Positions 60,587 through 64,000 of a stretch of 64,000 nucleotides of DNA are shown here, in pieces. Source of the DNA: Magnolia sinica. Taxonomy: Eukaryota; Streptophyta; Magnoliopsida; Magnoliales; Magnoliaceae. The notes under the pieces were generated by a model. The model was not told the origin of the DNA and made no database searches. It worked only from the letters and a program-made list of their open reading frames with translations. Within the stretch, counting starts at the first letter, position 1, and each line of letters opens with the position of its first letter. The stretch is taken from NCBI RefSeq assembly GCF_029962835.1, contig NC_080579.1, positions 85,081,959 to 85,145,958 of the forward strand, read 5' to 3'. A program made the position numbers and the translations under genes.

Positions 60587-61621
60587 TGATGTAGGATGGC
60601 CTAATCCAACCTTCAAACGAACATGGTATTTGAAAGGGGCAGATTTATGCAATCTTTATATATATATATATCAGCCTTATACATCATAAACACAAGAAAG
60701 AAACAAGGTTAATATGCATTGATTATGGCCATCCATCACAAACACAAAATATTATATCTTAAAATATGATTTTAGTTGGATCCGGCGAAAGATAGAACTT
60801 TCGTCTTACAATAGGTCCGTCTAACGATCCAAGTGGATTTTCTAATCTAGAAAAATAGGAATTTCCTGGATTGAGAAATGTGAAAAATTCAGAAAAGAAG
60901 TTGTGGTTCTTCAAATTTAGATTTGAGTGATGGATTTAATGTGGGCTGAAAATCTATTGATATCTAATGATTTAGATAAAAAGAAACAAGATCGGCTTCT
61001 AGTTTTAAAGATTTTAGGAGAAAAGGAAGAGAATAGGGTTAAAGAAAAAGAGTACCTTAAGAAAAGAAAGAAGGAGAAAGAAGTAGGGGATGAGAAATCA
61101 CTTCCCTGGGCCTCACGTCCTCTTCCAATCACTGGAAGTCGAAGACGAAATCATCGAAAGCAAAAAACTCTCCCTTTTCTTTCATAAATATACCATACTA
61201 TAGGTTTAGGGTTACCCTTATAAATTCGTAATTACATGAAATACCAAAATACCCCAACTCAAAAAAGTTTCAAAAAAAGAAAAAAGAAATTTGTACAAAA
61301 TTGTGCGCAAACTGTCTCAAAACTTAAATAAATCAAATGTTCATAAATTAAATGCAAATTTAAGCTGCCCGATGGGCCTCGATGATAGTGCCATGAAGGT
61401 GGTGTAATGAAGGTGGGCCGTGATGATCCAACGTTCTGATTACACCATCCTCGCAATCCAATGGTTTAAATATCTCCTTTAGGCAACTTACACATGTCAT
61501 GAACACGTGTAAGGTCTTCAACTTCTAGAGACCTGACCCATACTCGTCATCTAACCACATTGACACGGGTAACGCATGCTTCCCGCGTTGATATACTTTG
61601 AATGGCCTGGTGTCCGCATCA
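60587..61621 (-). repeat. Probable 3' LTR of the second Gypsy element
   Basis: The right edge is set by the minus-strand junction CCGATAGGAGT then TGATGCGGACACC (polypurine-like tract followed by TG). The left edge is proposed at TGATGTAGGATGG (60587), giving a TG...CA unit of about 1.0 kb. A (TA)n stretch lies at 60656-60672. The partner LTR is outside the window, so the left edge cannot be verified. Confidence 0.5.
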
Positions 61622-61719
61622 ACTCCTATCGGCTGAGAAGATCTCGACGCCGGCGAGATAAAACTCTTGTGCTTTTCTAACAAATCTGGATCTAGTCTCT
61701 ACAACTCCGCTTCCATTAG

Positions 61720-62103
61720 CTATGTACAGTCGGATGATTGTCTTTTCTTCCACTTCACTAAGTACCTTTGAAATCCACCGTCCCGAGTGGAAACAATTTG
61801 CTCATCCACAATTCCTTCAATTTTTTCTCTTTTCTCAGGTATGGTAGGCATAGGTGGTGTGAGTTGGGAAGAAAATTCAGAAATTGACCAATGGTTTGGA
61901 ACAAAATTAGCGTCTATGGGATGGCTTGAACAAGGCATTAGATCCTCCACATTGAATGTTGAACTAATCCCCATACGAGGTGGAAGAGCTATCACATATG
62001 CATTGGACCCAATCGTTTTCAGAATCTTAAATGGTCCAACACTGCGTGCTTGTAACTTCTTAATGGTACCTTGTGGGAACCGTTCTGGCCTCATCCTAGC
62101 CAT
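61720..62103 (-). pseudogene. Gypsy integrase C-terminus and chromodomain
   Basis: RPERFPQGTIKKLQARSVGP then FKILKTIGSNAYVIALPP (GPF/Y module) followed by a proline-rich linker and IEGIVDEQIVSTRDGGFQRY, LVKWKKRQ (chromodomain). A stop at 61720 truncates the domain before its TW...E motif. Confidence 0.85.
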
Positions 62104-62252
62104 TACATAATCACCCTCATTAAATTCTTGAATTCTACGATGTAAGTTAGTTGAAATTTTGTATTGTTCATTACTAGCATTTATCGCCTCCTAATCTCTG
62201 CATGCAACTCATGAATGTGATGGGAAAATGCATCAGCTGATTCTGAGGTCCG

Positions 62253-62447
62253 CTAGGTGACTGACATAGATAACAAATCTATGGGTAGTCTAGGTTTGTA
62301 ACCACTAACAATCTTGAATGAACTCATACCCATGGACCTATTAACTAAACTGTTATATGCAAACTTGGCGACTGGCAGGATTAAGTCCCAAGTTTTAGTG
62401 TGTTCACCCACCAAACATCGTAGTAGATTTTCGAGACTTAGATTCAC
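62253..62447 (-). pseudogene. Gypsy integrase, end of core
   Basis: TKTWDLILPVAKFAYNSLVN and GYKPRLPIDLLSM are typical of the post-Glu part of Ty3/Gypsy integrases. The same segment is present in the deleted element at 38870-39448. Confidence 0.82.
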
Positions 62448-62516
62448 AACCTCAGTTTAGCCATCAGTTTGAGGATAGTAGGCAGACGAGAACTAGAGTC
62501 TCGTACCCATCATATG

Positions 62517-63119
62517 TCATAATGTCTTCAAAAAATAACTAGTAAACCGGACATCCTTGTTAGACACTATGGTCTGAGGCAAACCATGTAATCGAACCAC
62601 CCCCTCAAAGAAAATTTTGGCTTTGTTGGACAAATCTGAGGTTTTAGAACAAGGGAGAAAGTGGGCCATTTTTGAAAAATGGTCCACGACCACAAAAATG
62701 GAATTGCGCCTTTTAAGTGTCTTAGGAAATCCAAGCACGAAATCCATACTAATGTCTTGCCACGGTGCATGTGGCACTGGCAATGGCGTGTACAATCCAG
62801 TATTTTGCTTCTTCTGTTTTGCAAATTGACATGTTCGACATTGCCCTAAAATTTTGGCTACATCTCGCTTGAGACTTGGCCAATAAAATCGATCCTCCAC
62901 TAGGGCGATGGTTTTGTCTCGACCAGAATGGCCAACAATAACTCCAACATAAAGCTCCCAAATAAGGAAATCCCGGAGGGAAGTGCGGGGAATACAAAGT
63001 CGGTCTCCTTTGAAAAGGAAACCATCTTTCAACACAAACTTACCCGAACTATGCTGGGCACCTAAGAGTGACACGTATGTTCCCCCAAAATCCGGACACA
63101 TGGGATACTCGTCTTCCAA
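62517..63119 (-). pseudogene. Gypsy integrase, zinc finger and catalytic core
   Basis: 200 open codons. The H-x-GRDKT...C-x-x-C zinc-binding region (GHSGRDKTIAL, CRTCQFAK) is followed by the core, with one catalytic Asp in DISMDFV and another in SNKDVRFTS. The frame stops right after FLKTL, before the catalytic Glu, so this segment alone is not functional. Confidence 0.88.
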
Positions 63120-63460
63120 TTGCTAAAACCCGACTACTTCTACACTCAAGGAGTTGAGCAATGTCACTCTCTTACTAAGGGCATCGGCTGGTTTGTTATC
63201 GATCTCGGCTTTATGTTTTAGGATAAATGAATATTCCTAAAGAAACGCTGCCCACTTGGCATGCCTTGGGTTAAGCTTCTTTTGGGAATTCAAATACCTC
63301 AAAGCCTTGTGATAAGAAAACAAATAATTTCTCTCAGTGGAAGATAATGACGCCAATGACGTAGCGACTGCACTACCGCATAAAATTCTTTGTCATAAGT
63401 GGAATACTTTTGTTTTGCCTCATTCAGTTTCTCACTAAAATAGGCAACTGGATGACCCTC

Positions 63461-63706
63461 TTAGCTTAGTACTCCAATACCTATGCCTGAAGCATCACAC
63501 GCTACTTCAAAGACTTTAGAAAAATCTGGAAGACACATGACGGGAGCCTCTATCATCTTGCCCTTAATATCTTTGAATGCTTTAGCTGCGGCCTTAAACC
63601 ATATGAACTCCCCCTTTTTAATGCAATCAGTAACAGGAGCCATAATAGTACTAAATCCTCGAATGAACCGACAATAAAATGTAGCTAAGCCATGAAAGCT
63701 TCTCAC
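63461..63706 (-). pseudogene. Gypsy RT thumb / RNase H start
   Basis: [20 protein letters not shown] and [14 protein letters not shown] mark the RT-RNase H connection; [20 protein letters not shown] carries the first RNase H aspartate (CDAS). A stop follows at 63461. Remaining RNase H sequence continues in broken frames to about 63130. Confidence 0.82.
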
Positions 63707-63746
63707 ATCATGTATGTTCCGCGGTTCAGGCTAGTCAACCATGACT

Positions 63747-63995
63747 TTAACTTTTTCTAGATCTACTCGCATTCCTATAGACGACACTATGGACCCTGAA
63801 CGAATATTTCTTAAGGTTTCCACATAATCTCCCCACCCTCAGGACACTACAGACCTGCCTCAAGTGGTTGAGATGTAGCTCTTTAGTGGTACTATATATG
63901 ATTATGTCATCAAAATAAACCACTAAGAACTTCCCCATAAAGGGTCTTAAAACCTGGGTCATCACACGCATAAAAGTATTGGGTACATTAGTCAA
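63747..63995 (-). pseudogene. Gypsy reverse transcriptase fragment
   Basis: Contains [13 protein letters not shown] with the catalytic YFDD box and HLNHLRQV downstream. The frame shifts after about residue 50 (expected L-x-x-N-x-x-K-C-x-F region is garbled) and then stops. The N-terminal RT part is outside the window. Confidence 0.85.
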
Positions 63996-64000
63996 GCTAA

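Larger units (their letters stand above)
61622..64000 (-). mobile_element. Ty3/Gypsy chromovirus-type element, 3' part of pol, runs off the window
   Basis: From 64000 down the minus strand has RT, RNase H, integrase zinc finger and catalytic core, integrase C-terminus and chromodomain in the standard Ty3/Gypsy order. Each block is readable, but they are separated by stops and frameshifts, so the copy is defective yet fairly young. Confidence 0.88.

Overview
This is repeat-choked plant nuclear DNA. The evidence is split genes with GT-AG introns, LTR retrotransposons primed by tRNA-Met(i) and tRNA-Asp, tRNA-derived SINEs, RTE-type LINE remnants, and many copies of a GTGGGCCC-type foldback element (arms rich in 'CACCATGATGTATGTG' and 'CCGTCCATCCATTTT'). 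The same foldback vocabulary is common in magnoliid genomes as I remember them, so a magnoliid tree is my best guess, but the lineage is inference and I could not run a search.

Only two host genes are convincing, and they are divergently transcribed about 8.3 kb apart. (1) On the minus strand, 16888 to 9316, six coding exons encode a 294-residue BPA1-like (binding partner of ACD11) RRM protein. The first coding exon is only ATG-TCG. (2) On the plus strand, 25160 to at least 57055, ten coding exons encode 365 residues of a WASH1-like protein (WASH complex subunit 1, an Arp2/3 activator): an N-terminal WAHD-like helix region, a 'LPDLP' segment, proline-rich linkers and a WH2-like motif. Its 3' end is not visible. 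About 1.1 kb of WASH coding sequence is spread over 32 kb.

Layout: 0-9.3 kb is intergenic DNA with foldback elements, SINEs and a nested hAT-like MITE. 9.3-16.9 kb is the BPA1-like gene. 17-25.1 kb is intergenic with more foldbacks, a SINE split by a foldback with a 10-bp target duplication, an LTR fragment and tandem repeats. 25.1-57.1 kb is the WASH-like gene. Its intron 2 holds two solo LTRs and a shrunken Athila/Tat-like LTR element. Its intron 4 holds a 3.1-kb PIF/Harbinger-like element that carries a plant-mobile-domain gene fragment and nested foldbacks, followed by an internally deleted Ty3/Gypsy element with a perfect 5-bp target duplication. Its intron 9 holds an about 8-kb palindromic element. 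57-60.3 kb has an about 850-bp tandem duplication. 60.6-64 kb is the 3' half of a Ty3/Gypsy chromovirus-type element on the minus strand, continuing out of the window.

The most interesting points are a WASH1-like gene in a plant, the giant inverted-repeat element with mirror-image satellites inside one of its introns, the Harbinger-like element that has captured a PMD fragment between 76-bp direct repeats, and a clean record of nested insertions with recognisable target-site duplications. No CRISPR array, rRNA gene or functional tRNA gene was seen.
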